Source of the DNA: Methanosarcina sp. MSH10X1
Lineage (GTDB): Archaea > Halobacteriota > Methanosarcinia > Methanosarcinales > Methanosarcinaceae
Assembly: GCF_004099695.1 (NCBI RefSeq)
Contig: NZ_SCHL01000006.1
Coordinates: 62,001-126,000 of the forward strand
DNA: 64,000 nucleotides
Direction of reading: 5' to 3'
A program made the position numbers and the translations under genes. The first letter of the stretch is position 1. Every line of letters starts with the position of its first letter. The notes beneath the pieces were generated by a model. That model saw only the letters and a list, made by a program, of their open reading frames with translations. It ran no database searches and was not told where the DNA came from. This document shows, one piece after another, positions 1 to 8,623 of the stretch.

Positions 1-275
1 TAAAAATGAAAGCGTAAAGCCAGAATCTCACCTTTATAAACATAACTCCGAAGAGACACCAGTGTCTGGCTCCGCTTCCTTCTTAATAACACGAATCCTC
101 CTTTTAATCGACCTTTAAAGAAATTAAATTCCCTTGATTTCCAGCAACTATTATCTTCACCTACCCATCCCTTTATGGATAGGTTTTAACTGCCTTTTTG
201 AATTCCATAATGCTTTTCGTTAAGATTTTTCCTGGCGTACAGTTTCCCTGACATCATCTCTCACAATTGATAGCC

Positions 276-932
276 TTAGTCAATCAATAGGATAGACATT
301 GGTTCAGGCTGTCCTTTAATGGGGAATTCCAGGGGCATACCTGATTCTGCGGCTGTCTTCTTCATATTGATTCCGACTGCATGCTCCGGAATTCTTGCCA
401 TGTTTGAGTGGAGGCAGATTCCCTTCTCCACATTGCATTTTTCACACAGCCTGCATGAACCGTTCACAAATGCGACTGCGAAGGTAAAACCTTCATTAAA
501 GGCTGCCTTTTCAAGCTCCAGCATTGCGGACGCCATCTTCTTGCTGTAGTCAAAATAATCTGACCAGAATTTAGCAGCTTTTTCCCTTGTTTCTTCAGGC
601 TCCGTCGGGTCAAGCCAGGTTTTGTACGGGGCTTTTGCGATTTCTTCATCTGCGACTGCAGGAGACCTGAACTTAACAAGCATTGCGTAACTATATTCTT
701 TGAGGATCTCCCGAAACTCGTCAACCGTGGGAACGTGCGGAGGGCATGTCAGCTTTTTTCCGTACCCTATGCAACCCCTGCATTTTAAAACAACTCTTCT
801 TTCTACAAAGACTTTGTAAGTAGGAATTATCTTTGCATCAATTGCTTCCAGTTCCAGGGCTTTTTTTGTAAGAAAGTCAAACTCTTGATGTTGTATGTCT
901 CTTGATGACAAATTCATCCCTTCTAAAAACAT
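276..932 (-). CDS. DUF2284 family metal-binding protein
   Basis: A 218-residue soluble protein rich in cysteine. An N-terminal C-R-G-C-x6-K-L-T-C-P-P cluster (residues about 51-64) and a second C-R-L-C-E-K-C-x5-C cluster (about 160-174) match the DUF2284 family, which is common in methanogens and thought to bind an iron-sulfur cluster or zinc. The biochemical role is unknown. The start is unsure: the first ATG has no clear ribosome site, and the second ATG (917) has GAAGGG almost touching it. It is monocistronic, with 331 bp between it and thiE. The family assignment is firm; any function is inference. Confidence 0.8.
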   Translation of the reverse strand: MFLEGMNLSSRDIQHQEFDFLTKKALELEAIDAKIIPTYKVFVERRVVLKCRGCIGYGKKLTCPPHVPTVDEFREILKEYSYAMLVKFRSPAVADEEIAKAPYKTWLDPTEPEETREKAAKFWSDYFDYSKKMASAMLELEKAAFNEGFTFAVAFVNGSCRLCEKCNVEKGICLHSNMARIPEHAVGINMKKTAAESGMPLEFPIKGQPEPMSILLID

Positions 933-1263
933 TATTTTGAGTAAAAACTATTAATTAGCCGTTATTGAATTAAAAGTAGGCACTGCGAGCACAGGTTACT
1001 ATTTAATAATACGTAAAGACACTATCAGTTTAATTTTTATTTGTTGAAGTGGAAGAATTAAACTTACCTTAGATAAAATTTTCCATTTTTTTGTAAAATA
1101 TGGACTTAGCGTCTGGCCAGAAAATATAATACTGCAATATATGATAATAACAGCTTTCAGGAATGGTGAAAAGTACATTGTTTGAGGAAATCGGGAAAAC
1201 CAGGCTACTGGAGCATTATAATAAAAAAGAGTTAGAGTGAGAGAGGCAAGCAACTGGTGGAGC
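933..1263. other. Intergenic, no gene seen
   Basis: AT-rich spacer between the DUF2284 gene and thiE. An 84-codon reading frame on the minus strand has no ribosome site or recognisable protein. The stretch at 987-1003 contains the words GCGAGCACAGGTTACTATTT, which recur in a tandem repeat near 34.54 kb. Confidence 0.5.
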
Positions 1264-1926
1264 TTATTCCCTTCTGGTTTTTCGGATCATATCAATGAAG
1301 TATCTGGTTTCCTTTCTTACATCGTCACTGCACACAACTGCAGAAATTGCAACCAGGCTGTCAGCTCCGTTTTGGATAACGCTCTGACAATTCTCTTTGT
1401 TTATTCCGCCAATTGCAACTACAGGAAGCTGAATTGCGGCTTTAAGTTCTCTTATTTTAAGCGGACCTATTCCTTCTCCAGCGTCTTTTTTTGTAGCCGT
1501 ATCGAAGATAGGACCAAGCCCTATATAGTCAGCTCCGGCTTTCTCCGCCCGGATTGCCTCTTCCCTGTTGTGGACGCTAAGGCCGATGATCTTGTTTTCT
1601 CCAAGAAGTCGCCTTGCCATTTCAATGGGCATGTCGTCCTGCCCGATATGGATTCCATCCGCATCAACAGCCAGAGCGACATCGATCCTGTCGTTTACCA
1701 GAAATATCGCTCTGCCGCTGCAGATCCTCTTGATTTCGGAGGCTTCTTCGACCATCGCTTTCGTGCTTCTGGCTTTTTCCCGGTACTGAACAATCCTGCA
1801 GCCTGACTCAACTGCCTCCCTGACATCGGATAAAGTCCCTTTCTTCGAGAGTCCGGAATCCGTTACGAGATAAAAATCGATTTCTTTTAAAAGGGACTTT
1901 ATCCGGTTGAAGTTTTTCTGGTTCAT
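1264..1926 (-). CDS. thiE: Thiamine-phosphate synthase ThiE
   Basis: Couples hydroxymethylpyrimidine diphosphate to hydroxyethylthiazole phosphate to give thiamine phosphate in the cytoplasm. It is a TIM-barrel protein of about 220 residues. Visible family motifs are YLVTDSGL near the N-terminus, QYREK (phosphate/pyrimidine site), VNDRIDVAL and [11 protein letters not shown] (Mg-pyrophosphate site), [11 protein letters not shown] (thiazole phosphate loop) and VVAIGGI near the C-terminus. A GTG at 1941 in frame is an alternative start; I prefer ATG 1926. It lies 144 bp downstream of thiM on the same strand, so it is probably the last gene of the csd-fdhD-thiM-thiE run. Full length, nothing missing. 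Confidence 0.92.
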   Translation of the reverse strand: MNQKNFNRIKSLLKEIDFYLVTDSGLSKKGTLSDVREAVESGCRIVQYREKARSTKAMVEEASEIKRICSGRAIFLVNDRIDVALAVDADGIHIGQDDMPIEMARRLLGENKIIGLSVHNREEAIRAEKAGADYIGLGPIFDTATKKDAGEGIGPLKIRELKAAIQLPVVAIGGINKENCQSVIQNGADSLVAISAVVCSDDVRKETRYFIDMIRKTRRE

Positions 1927-2070
1927 AATGCTTAAATCCACCCAGCTTATAGTTTTTCAAAAAATGCTTTCTCAGAAATCCGTTTTCCTGGAACTTACAG
2001 TCCTTTTTCTTCAGGGGCTTACAGATCTCTATATTTCTGAATTAATGTTCTCATCTTTTTTATTCTGAAC

Positions 2071-2856
2071 TTATTTTTCTTCAAAGTTCATCATATTTTT
2101 TGCTTTCTCATCCGACAGGTTGAATACTTCGTCATACAGGTTAACCTTAAAACTTCCGGGCCCGCTTGATTTTTCGGCTGCAAGTTCCCCTGCAACTCCG
2201 AAGTAACATAAAGCGTCCCTGGAGGCTTCGCAGTAATCAGGATTTACAGCAGCAAACAAACCTATTACCGATGCAGCCATGCATCCGGTTCCGACAATCG
2301 ACCCCATCTGCTCATGCCCGTTTTTTACAATAAATACCCTCTCTCCATCACTTATAATATCTTCTTTTCCTGTCATCACGACAATGGAGGAACTTGACTT
2401 TGCGAATTTCTTTGCAATTTTTTCGGGGTCCGCATTAATTGAAGTTGCTTCAACCCCTTTTGTCTCAGCATTTTCGCCTGCCAGTTTTGCAATTTCCGAG
2501 TAATTGCCTTTGATAATATCGATACGGACCGAACCAAGAATTTTTGCAGCCATCTCGTCCCTGAACCTCGTTGCCCCTACCCCGACGGCATCAAGCACGA
2601 CCGGGATTTTCTTTTTATTTGCAGCATCAGCCGAGAGAAGCATGGAACCAATTATCCCGGGTGTCAGGGTTCCGATATTAAGCACAAGAGCCGAGGAAAT
2701 CCCTGTCATCTCAGTACATTCCTCAGGGGCATGCGCCATTACAGGCAGTGCACCAAAAGCCCTTGTTATGTTTGCGCTGTCATAAATCGTTACCCAGTTT
2801 GTTATATGATGTATAAGGGGTTTTTTTTCTCTTATTGTTTTTAACGGAGTGTTCAT
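2071..2856 (-). CDS. thiM: Hydroxyethylthiazole kinase ThiM
   Basis: Phosphorylates 4-methyl-5-(2-hydroxyethyl)thiazole so that ThiE can use it; a thiamine salvage step. Ribokinase-like fold of 261 residues. Seen: [11 protein letters not shown] at the N-terminus, NIGTL and [15 protein letters not shown] (substrate pocket), [19 protein letters not shown], and the C-terminal [17 protein letters not shown] carrying the catalytic Cys of the ThiM family. The ATG at 2856 is preceded by GAGGA at good spacing, so I prefer it to the TTG at 2868. FdhD ends about 50 bp upstream, consistent with one transcript. No TPP riboswitch was recognised. Confidence 0.93.
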   Translation of the reverse strand: MNTPLKTIREKKPLIHHITNWVTIYDSANITRAFGALPVMAHAPEECTEMTGISSALVLNIGTLTPGIIGSMLLSADAANKKKIPVVLDAVGVGATRFRDEMAAKILGSVRIDIIKGNYSEIAKLAGENAETKGVEATSINADPEKIAKKFAKSSSSIVVMTGKEDIISDGERVFIVKNGHEQMGSIVGTGCMAASVIGLFAAVNPDYCEASRDALCYFGVAGELAAEKSSGPGSFKVNLYDEVFNLSDEKAKNMMNFEEK

Positions 2857-2907
2857 AAGATTCCTCAATAGACGTTTTAGGAGCTTATCCGTACAGGGCC
2901 GGTTGCA

Positions 2908-3822
2908 TCAGGGGTCGCAATCAGAAACGTTATGATCAGAGCCATGCTCAGCAGAATCCTTATTCCTGATCCTTTCTGCGCCTGTATAAACATTCATCTT
3001 CTGCCCCCGGACAAAACCGAGAATAGTAAGACCTGACTGTTCCCCAAGCCTTATGGCAAGCGTGGTGGTTGCACCTCTGGATGCAATAATAGGAATATTG
3101 GCTATAAGACATTTTCTTATCATTTCCGAGGAGAGCCTCCCCGAAGAGACTGCAATTGTCCTGGAAAAATCCACCCCATGCTTCAGCCCGTAACCTATTG
3201 CCTTGTCAAGAGCATTATGCCGGCCTATATCCTCCATTATGCAGAGCTTGCCCTCGGGTCCGAAAAGCCCTACGATATGGATCCCTCCTGTCCTTTCATG
3301 AAGCTCGGAAGCCAGGGTGACTCTCATCATATTTTTTACCGTGGAAAGTTCCAGGATCAGGTCGGACCGGATAGCAGGAAGCCTGTCAGCGTCAAGATAG
3401 GAAGTATCGCCGCCGCAGCCCGAAAGCACGGTTTTGCCTGAGAACATGATCGAAAAAGGATCTTTAGTAAGGACACTTGCACTCATGCCGGTGACACTTT
3501 TCTCTTCTCCCTGCTCTTCTATACGCAGGGATTCGAGATCTTCAAGTTTGCTTATTATTCTTTCCGTGTATAGAAATCCTGTAACGAACTCCTCAAGCTC
3601 TGTCGGGCTTATCATGGCTGTTAGAGCATGGCGCCCGTTGACGAAGACCGCAAGAGGCACTTCCATTACGACCTCATGTGAGGATGGAACCATTGATTCG
3701 CCATCAATTTTTATATAAGGAACCGTGCTGTACATTCTTACACCAAATTCCTGACGGATTTTTGTTTCTTTAGACTTCATTCCGGAATATTCCCGGATTG
3801 TGCTTTCACATTTTTCAGGCAC
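2908..3822 (-). CDS. fdhD: FdhD-type sulfurtransferase for Mo/W enzymes
   Basis: FdhD takes sulfur from a cysteine desulfurase and passes it to the molybdenum or tungsten bis-pterin cofactor of formate-dehydrogenase-type enzymes. In a methanogen without an obvious Fdh here, formylmethanofuran dehydrogenase is a possible client (inference). Seen: VPLAVFVNGRHA, ELEEFVTGFLYTERII, a loop S-G-C-G-G-D around residues 134-139, GGIHIVGLF, EDIGRHNALDKAIG, and SRGATTTLAIRLGEQSGLT. E. coli FdhD has a CxxC loop; here the first Cys is kept (C136) and the second position is Asp. It starts at GTG only 3 bp after the cysteine desulfurase stop, so the two are surely co-expressed; ATG 3780 is a possible later start. 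Confidence 0.9.
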   Translation of the reverse strand: MPEKCESTIREYSGMKSKETKIRQEFGVRMYSTVPYIKIDGESMVPSSHEVVMEVPLAVFVNGRHALTAMISPTELEEFVTGFLYTERIISKLEDLESLRIEEQGEEKSVTGMSASVLTKDPFSIMFSGKTVLSGCGGDTSYLDADRLPAIRSDLILELSTVKNMMRVTLASELHERTGGIHIVGLFGPEGKLCIMEDIGRHNALDKAIGYGLKHGVDFSRTIAVSSGRLSSEMIRKCLIANIPIIASRGATTTLAIRLGEQSGLTILGFVRGQKMNVYTGAERIRNKDSAEHGSDHNVSDCDP

Positions 3823-3825
3823 CCG

Positions 3826-5007
3826 TTACACCATACGAGCGATTTCTTCAACGGTTTCAATAAGCAGGTCAATCTCTTCCAGATTATTATACAGGTAAAG
3901 GCTTGCCCTGACAGTACCATTTTCAAGCCCTAGATACCTCATCAGCGGAATACAGCAGTGGTCTCCCGAACGGACAAGAATTGCGGCTCTCTCATCAAGC
4001 AGATATGCGATCTCATGCGGGTGGATTCCGTCTATGGTAAAAGAGACGACCCCTATCCTGTTTTTTAAGTTTTCAGGCCCGTAGACTGTGACGTTTTCAA
4101 TCCCGGTAAGCCCTGAAAGCAGGCGGTCAGTAAGTTTCTGTTCGTGCCTGAATACGGCATCCATCTCCAGATTCTCTAGATATTTCACAGCCTGAGCAAG
4201 CCCGATCGCGCCTGAAATGTTCGGGGTGCCCCCTTCAAATCGCCGGTATCCGTCGGTTAAGGTATATCCTCCGGTTGTGACGTCCTCGACTGTGCCTCCG
4301 CCCAGTATGAGGGGAGAAATAACCTCATCACGCATCCAGAGAACGCCTGTGCCGGTCGGTCCGAGCATCTTATGTCCCGAAAAGCAGAAAAAATCACAGC
4401 CCATGCGCCGGACATCCACAGGAAAATGGGGAACGGATTGTGCCCCGTCAACCAGAAGATAGGCTCCCCTCGCTTTGCAAATTTCAGCAATTTCCCGGAC
4501 AGGCTGCATGGTGCCGAGTACGTTTGAGGCATGGCTGACCGCAACCAGTTTTGTGCTTTCCGTAATTGCCTCCTTAAATGCTTCGAGACCAAAGACTCCG
4601 GCTTCGCCGGGCTGGATAATTCCCACTTTAATGCCCTGCTGGCGCAACCGAAGCCAGGGAAGCAGGTTGGAGTGGTGCTCTGCTCCTGTTGTGACCACCC
4701 GATCTCCGGGGTGCCAGTCAAGGCCGGCTGCAACCATATTGATAGCTTCGGTCGTATTCTTTGTGAAGACTGTCGTGCCTTCTTTCCCGCCAATGAAACT
4801 GCTGACCCTATCATGTGCGTCCTGATACCTCTGGGTTGCGACCCTTGCAAGCCTGTGCATCCCCCGCCCAACACTGGCCCGGTACTGCCGGTCGTATTCG
4901 TTCATTGAGGCGATTACAGGCTCAGGAATAAGACTGGTTGCCGCACTATCCATATAGTGGAGGAACCTGGGTATCTGGAAGTCAGCCAGGCAGTCTTCAA
5001 TTCTCAT
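3826..5007 (-). CDS. Cysteine desulfurase, SufS/CsdA-like
   Basis: A PLP enzyme of 393 residues that removes sulfur from cysteine as a protein persulfide. Visible: N-terminal YMDSAATSLIP, the PLP contacts TTGAEHHSN and LVDGAQSVPH, the Schiff-base lysine in FSGHKMLGPTGTG, and the catalytic cysteine in RSGDHCCIPL, which is the group II (SufS-like) form. First gene of the minus-strand run and immediately followed by fdhD, so the likely local role is to load FdhD with sulfur; supply of sulfur to thiazole or FeS synthesis is also possible. Promoter expected in 5008-5328, shared with the divergent receiver gene. Confidence 0.93.
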   Translation of the reverse strand: MRIEDCLADFQIPRFLHYMDSAATSLIPEPVIASMNEYDRQYRASVGRGMHRLARVATQRYQDAHDRVSSFIGGKEGTTVFTKNTTEAINMVAAGLDWHPGDRVVTTGAEHHSNLLPWLRLRQQGIKVGIIQPGEAGVFGLEAFKEAITESTKLVAVSHASNVLGTMQPVREIAEICKARGAYLLVDGAQSVPHFPVDVRRMGCDFFCFSGHKMLGPTGTGVLWMRDEVISPLILGGGTVEDVTTGGYTLTDGYRRFEGGTPNISGAIGLAQAVKYLENLEMDAVFRHEQKLTDRLLSGLTGIENVTVYGPENLKNRIGVVSFTIDGIHPHEIAYLLDERAAILVRSGDHCCIPLMRYLGLENGTVRASLYLYNNLEEIDLLIETVEEIARMV

Positions 5008-5328
5008 AAAACTTCATCCATACTACCGCTTTTCATTCCTATCAAAGAAAGGCACTGTACTGTAACACAGAACGAATTTACATTTATCTTCTCCTGCATA
5101 AATAATAGTCCTTCACAAGACAGCAGGCGTATAAAGCGTATATGTTTGATCCTGTTATGAAGCACGCTTTCTCAATACTGACCAAAAAGAATAAGACAGT
5201 TGAGTTCCGTAGATTAACTGGAAGTTTCTCGTTAACAGGGAACCAGGGGAGTATTCGGCTTAATGAATCATGCATGAAACCGCAGAATATTATAGTTATC
5301 TTAATAAAAATAAAAAGAAGGAAAACAA

Positions 5329-5709
5329 ATGGCAAGGGTTATGATCGTAGACGAGGCCGAGTTTATGCGGATGGCAATCCGTGACACTCTTTTCAGGCAC
5401 GGGCACGAAGTGGTCGCTGAGGTGGCTGATGAAGACGAAGCCGTTCAAAAGTATCTGGAGGTAAAGCCTGACCTCGTGTTAATGGATATAATGGTGCCGG
5501 ATAATGTGCCGGACAATATGAAATGGAAAAGTTTACTGGATAAATTACTTGTTGTAGACAACAAAGCAAAAATGGCAATGTTCTCTTCCTTTGGCCAGCA
5601 GGTTCTTATAACGGAATCCATGGAAATAGGTGCTATGGGTTTTGTAGTAAGGCCCTTTGAATCGGATGGAATCCTGGATATGCTTAAAAAAATTGCCGAG
5701 CCAAATTAG
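5329..5709 (+). CDS. CheY-like single receiver domain, degenerate
   Basis: A 126-residue response-regulator receiver with no output domain. The ribosome site GAAGGA precedes the ATG. Compared with CheY: the acidic pair is D8-E9 rather than D-D, the phospho-acceptor Asp is present (D53 in LVLMDIMVPD), the Thr position lies in MFSSFGQQ, and the conserved C-terminal Lys is Arg (R108 in VVRPFE). The region after D53 diverges from the common DGIEA-type loop. Phosphorylation or its signalling output may therefore be altered. No histidine kinase or chemotaxis gene is nearby, so its partner is unknown. Confidence 0.85.
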   Translation: MARVMIVDEAEFMRMAIRDTLFRHGHEVVAEVADEDEAVQKYLEVKPDLVLMDIMVPDNVPDNMKWKSLLDKLLVVDNKAKMAMFSSFGQQVLITESMEIGAMGFVVRPFESDGILDMLKKIAEPN

Positions 5710-6072
5710 GTTTTTGAGCTAACAGGAACTAAACAAAGCTTCCATTCCGAAATTAAACATATTTCCGGCTAAAAGTCCCAGTATGTAATACTTCACTTAC
5801 ATTCGGGTTTTTGTATAGAAAACACAATACAGCACGGTTTTTCTATTTTGAATCTCTTAATTTGGTTACCTGCAGTAAGTTCCGCTCCTGATATCACCAC
5901 CCAGCCATATTGTAGAATATAAATCAGGAATTTAGCAAAATATAATCCGGTTTTTCATTATCCAGATTTTGTGGCGAAAACCAATATAGGAAGAAATAAA
6001 GAAAACTTACCGGGATTCAAGAAAATTCACTAAAATCCACCAATCATAAAAGAAAAGAGTTTGCGGGGAAAT
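5710..6072 (+). other. Intergenic, leader region of the OYE gene
   Basis: 363 bp, AT-rich, no open frame of note. No strong terminator was seen after the receiver gene. Nothing else recognised. Confidence 0.4.
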
Positions 6073-7053
6073 ATGATGACCGAGATAACAGACGAACTGG
6101 TGATTCGCGGAAACCACATTAAAAATCGAATTGTAATGCCTCCTATGGTTACTTTTTCTTTTCGTGGGGATAATGGATCATATTATGGAAAGCAGCACAT
6201 CGAACATTATACAAAACGTGCAATAGGTGGAGCAGGTCTTATTATTGTGCAGGCAACCAGCGTTTTTGGGGCTGTGGATTCCACAGGCATGTGGTCAACA
6301 GGTGATATTGCGGCTTTGAAGCAAATTGTGAGCAATTGCCATGCGTATGGTGCAACAATAATGCTGCAACTTCATTGCGGGAATATGAATATTAATGAAT
6401 TCTCAACTGAAGAAATTCATTCCATGCAGAGAAATATGAAGCAAGCAGCCCTACGCGCCTGTGAAAAAGGTTTTGATGGCGTTGAGTATCATTTCGCCCA
6501 CGGGTTTACCTTATGCAAGTTTCTTGATGCTTCTTACAATCGTCGGACAGACCAGTACGGCGGCGACGCTTTAAACAGGGCAAGGGTTTTAACACAGATT
6601 CTACCGGATATTCGGAACAATACTCACAAAAACTTTATTGTCGGCGTGCGCATGGGTGAATATCTGCCAGAGAGCAAAGACGGCATCGAAGCAGCCAGAG
6701 CCTTTGAAAAAGCCGGTATTGATTTACTGCATATATCATTTGGCATGGAACCTCCTGCAAACCCTGTTCCCGAAGGTTTCATATGCAGTCCCATGACCTA
6801 TAGTGGCTGTAAGATCAAAAAGGAAGTAAATATTCCCGTTATCGCAGTTAATGAAATCCGCAAGGAAGAACAGGTACGATTTTTGATTGAGAATGACTAT
6901 GTGGATCTTGTTGCTGTCGGCAGGGGAATGTTAGCTGACCCTGAGTTTGCCAATCATGTAATTAACAGCGAGCCTGTGAACACGTGTGCAGGGTGTAAGA
7001 GGTGTTTCTGGTTTACTGACCATACCTTATGTCCGGCAAGAAGTGAAGAATGA
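6073..7053 (+). CDS. NADH:flavin oxidoreductase, Old Yellow Enzyme family (single barrel)
   Basis: An FMN-binding TIM barrel of about 326 residues, likely reducing an activated C=C bond or a related electron acceptor. Seen: KNRIVMPPMV near the N-terminus, GGAGLIIVQAT, QLHCGN (FMN/substrate segment), GFDGVEYHFAHGFTL, NRRTDQYGG, GVRMGEY and VAVGRGMLADPEF. The last 22 residues carry C-x2-C-x2-C-x8-C, resembling the [4Fe-4S] motif of 2,4-dienoyl-CoA reductases, but the usual C-terminal FAD/NAD(P)H domain is absent: the protein stops right after the cluster. ATG 6073 (GGGGAA upstream) is preferred to the TTG at 6061. No partner flavoprotein is adjacent. Confidence 0.88.
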   Translation: MMTEITDELVIRGNHIKNRIVMPPMVTFSFRGDNGSYYGKQHIEHYTKRAIGGAGLIIVQATSVFGAVDSTGMWSTGDIAALKQIVSNCHAYGATIMLQLHCGNMNINEFSTEEIHSMQRNMKQAALRACEKGFDGVEYHFAHGFTLCKFLDASYNRRTDQYGGDALNRARVLTQILPDIRNNTHKNFIVGVRMGEYLPESKDGIEAARAFEKAGIDLLHISFGMEPPANPVPEGFICSPMTYSGCKIKKEVNIPVIAVNEIRKEEQVRFLIENDYVDLVAVGRGMLADPEFANHVINSEPVNTCAGCKRCFWFTDHTLCPARSEE

Positions 7054-7253
7054 ATTTATGGGGATTTAAAGCAGGACTTTTATAAGGTTTTTAATTCATT
7101 AAATCATACATGCACGTGTGAGTTTTTAATTCACCTCTATCCTTCTTTTAACACTGACCCCTCATTTATATTTCTCATAATATTATATTCTCTGAATAAT
7201 ATTATATAATGACAAATTGAACTCTTTTTGTGGCACATAATATGGGGGTAAAT

Positions 7254-7331
7254 ATGGATCAAAAGAAAGAAGACAAAGCGTTTTTACAAAGTTCAGAGAA
7301 GGGAGGTGGGATATATGGAACAACCGGTTGA
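7254..7331 (+). CDS. Possible 25-codon leader peptide overlapping the HdeD-like gene
   Basis: ATG 7254 follows GGGGG and opens a short frame rich in Lys, Glu and Gly that ends at TGA 7329-7331, overlapping the start of the next gene in another frame. The ribosome site of the next gene lies inside it. It could couple translation, or be chance. No protein relatives recognised. Confidence 0.3.
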   Translation: MDQKKEDKAFLQSSEKGGGIYGTTG

Positions 7332-7881
7332 TACTGGTCCCAGAATAGAGTTAAAAGTACCGCAGGGACCAAAAGTACCTCAGGAACTGTGGTGGTCGGT
7401 TCTTCTGGAAGGAATTATTGCTACTATTATAGGTATATTCCTTTTATACGAGCCTATAGCAACCACTATTCTGCTAATACAAATTCTAGGCATTTTCTGG
7501 CTGGTAGAAGGAATTTTTTCTGTTATACGTGCACTGATATTTACAAAAAACGGGAAATGGAAATTGCTTTCAGGTATCCTGAGCATAATTGTGGGAGTTG
7601 TTATACTGATGTATCCTATCATCAGTCCCTTCATAGTTCTTAGATTACTCCTGGTCTTCATCGGAATTTTAGCTCTTGTCAACGGTGCTGTGATAGTTAC
7701 TTCGGCAATTAAAGGAGGAGGGTGGGGCACGGGAATTCTCGGTGCGCTTACCATAGTCCTGGGTTTACTTCTGTTATCCAATTCTCTGACCGGAGTCATT
7801 GTTCTGCCATGGGTATTCGGGGTCTTCTTTGTTATCGGGGGAATTGGAGCAATAATCTGGGGAATAAAAATGAGAACCTGA
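7315..7881 (+). CDS. HdeD-like (DUF308) membrane protein
   Basis: A 188-residue integral membrane protein with six hydrophobic helices arranged as three pairs, typical of the HdeD/DUF308 family (acid-stress protein HdeD in E. coli; role in archaea unknown). Repeated family features are G-x-I-L-L-x3-P and LxGIFWLVEGIF / ILALVNGAVIV / GGIGAIIWGI at the end of each pair. ATG 7315 sits 6 bases after GGGAGGTG; the frame could also begin at GTG 7306, inside that ribosome site, so ATG is chosen. Monocistronic apart from the possible leader peptide. Confidence 0.85.
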   Translation: MEQPVDTGPRIELKVPQGPKVPQELWWSVLLEGIIATIIGIFLLYEPIATTILLIQILGIFWLVEGIFSVIRALIFTKNGKWKLLSGILSIIVGVVILMYPIISPFIVLRLLLVFIGILALVNGAVIVTSAIKGGGWGTGILGALTIVLGLLLLSNSLTGVIVLPWVFGVFFVIGGIGAIIWGIKMRT

Positions 7882-8260
7882 AAACAGGATTGCTGTAATA
7901 TATTTTTGTGTTCCGTATTTAAGTTAAGGCTCGATTAACCTCAGAACTTGATGTATATAATTTCTAGAAGTAAGGTTGCGCGGAAAATCATTAGCTTGTC
8001 CATTAGTCTATTTTTAATGTTGACTGGAAAACCAGAAGACCACGAAGGATAAAAGAGCTTAATAAAAGAGCTTAATTCTAGTATGAGTCTTTTAGGTTTA
8101 ACAAACACAAATATTATATTTGTGGAGTTATAAATAGTAATTATATCTGTAGTTAAATGTTTATACTATCAATCAGTATTAATTATTAACTTAAGTTAGG
8201 ACATATTTAAAGTCAGAAAAAATAAAAGTGTTTTTTAATAATTTATAGGGGGTCAAAATA
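7882..8260 (+). other. AT-rich spacer before the RiPP locus
   Basis: 379 bp with no gene. It contains a short direct repeat (ATAAAAGAGCTTA twice around 8051-8077) and several TATA-like stretches near 8110-8140 and 8205-8215 that could serve the RiPP operon. The AT content rises sharply here relative to the left flank. Confidence 0.4.
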
Positions 8261-8623
8261 ATGAGAAAAACTGATAAGGGAATTAAATCGACAGCCACGC
8301 TGTCCCGCGAGGAGCTCAAGCAACAGGTCATCTCTAAAGCAGAGACGAATCCGGCTGCGAAAATTAAAGTTATTGAGGAATCTGCTGATATTGTTCACCT
8401 GGTGTTACCCCAGAAGCTGAAAGCAGCCAGTGGAGGATGTGTCGGATGCGATGGTGTAGGAGGTTGCGGATTCTGCGAGTGTAACAGCAATATCGGTGAC
8501 CAGATACAAATCAGGGATCAGGTACAAATAAAGAGTCAAGCACAAATAAAGAATCAGGCACAAATTAAAAATCAAGCACAGATTAAGAATCAAGCGCAAA
8601 TTAAGAAAAAGTTACAGAAATGA
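8261..8623 (+). CDS. RiPP precursor peptide, NHLP-like leader with Cys cluster and hexad repeats
   Basis: 120 residues. Residues 12-50 look like a nitrile-hydratase-type leader (NHLP, proteusin class): an SREELKQQVISKAETNPAA helix ending in ADIVHLVLP. A double glycine (G58-G59) follows and is a plausible cleavage site. The putative core has five cysteines (C60, C63, C69, C72, C74) in a Gly-rich stretch, then six consecutive hexads at residues 81-116 of the form Q-x-Q-I-K/R-D/S/N/K. AGGGGG precedes the ATG. The stop codon overlaps the ATG of the radical SAM gene (ATGA). Precursor identity is inference from leader, core composition and neighbour; the product and its activity are unknown. No transporter or peptidase gene is adjacent. 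Confidence 0.8.
   Translation: MRKTDKGIKSTATLSREELKQQVISKAETNPAAKIKVIEESADIVHLVLPQKLKAASGGCVGCDGVGGCGFCECNSNIGDQIQIRDQVQIKSQAQIKNQAQIKNQAQIKNQAQIKKKLQK
8501..8608 (+). repeat. Six 18-bp repeats encoding Q-x-Q-I-K/R-x hexads
   Basis: Tandem in-frame repeats at the 3' end of the precursor gene. Units differ by synonymous changes (CAA/CAG, ATA/ATT, AAA/AAG, GCA/GCG), which suggests the protein pattern is maintained rather than newly copied. Confidence 0.85.

Noticed and set aside
1-275. Gene or structured RNA at the left edge
   Set aside because: Only a small AGACAC-CA-GTGTCT hairpin at 54-67 and no frame; not enough to call.
999-1253. 84-codon hydrophobic frame on the minus strand
   Set aside because: Very AT-rich, no ribosome site, no recognisable family; likely chance.
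8501-8608. CRISPR-like array
   Set aside because: 18-bp units without spacers, in frame within a coding gene.
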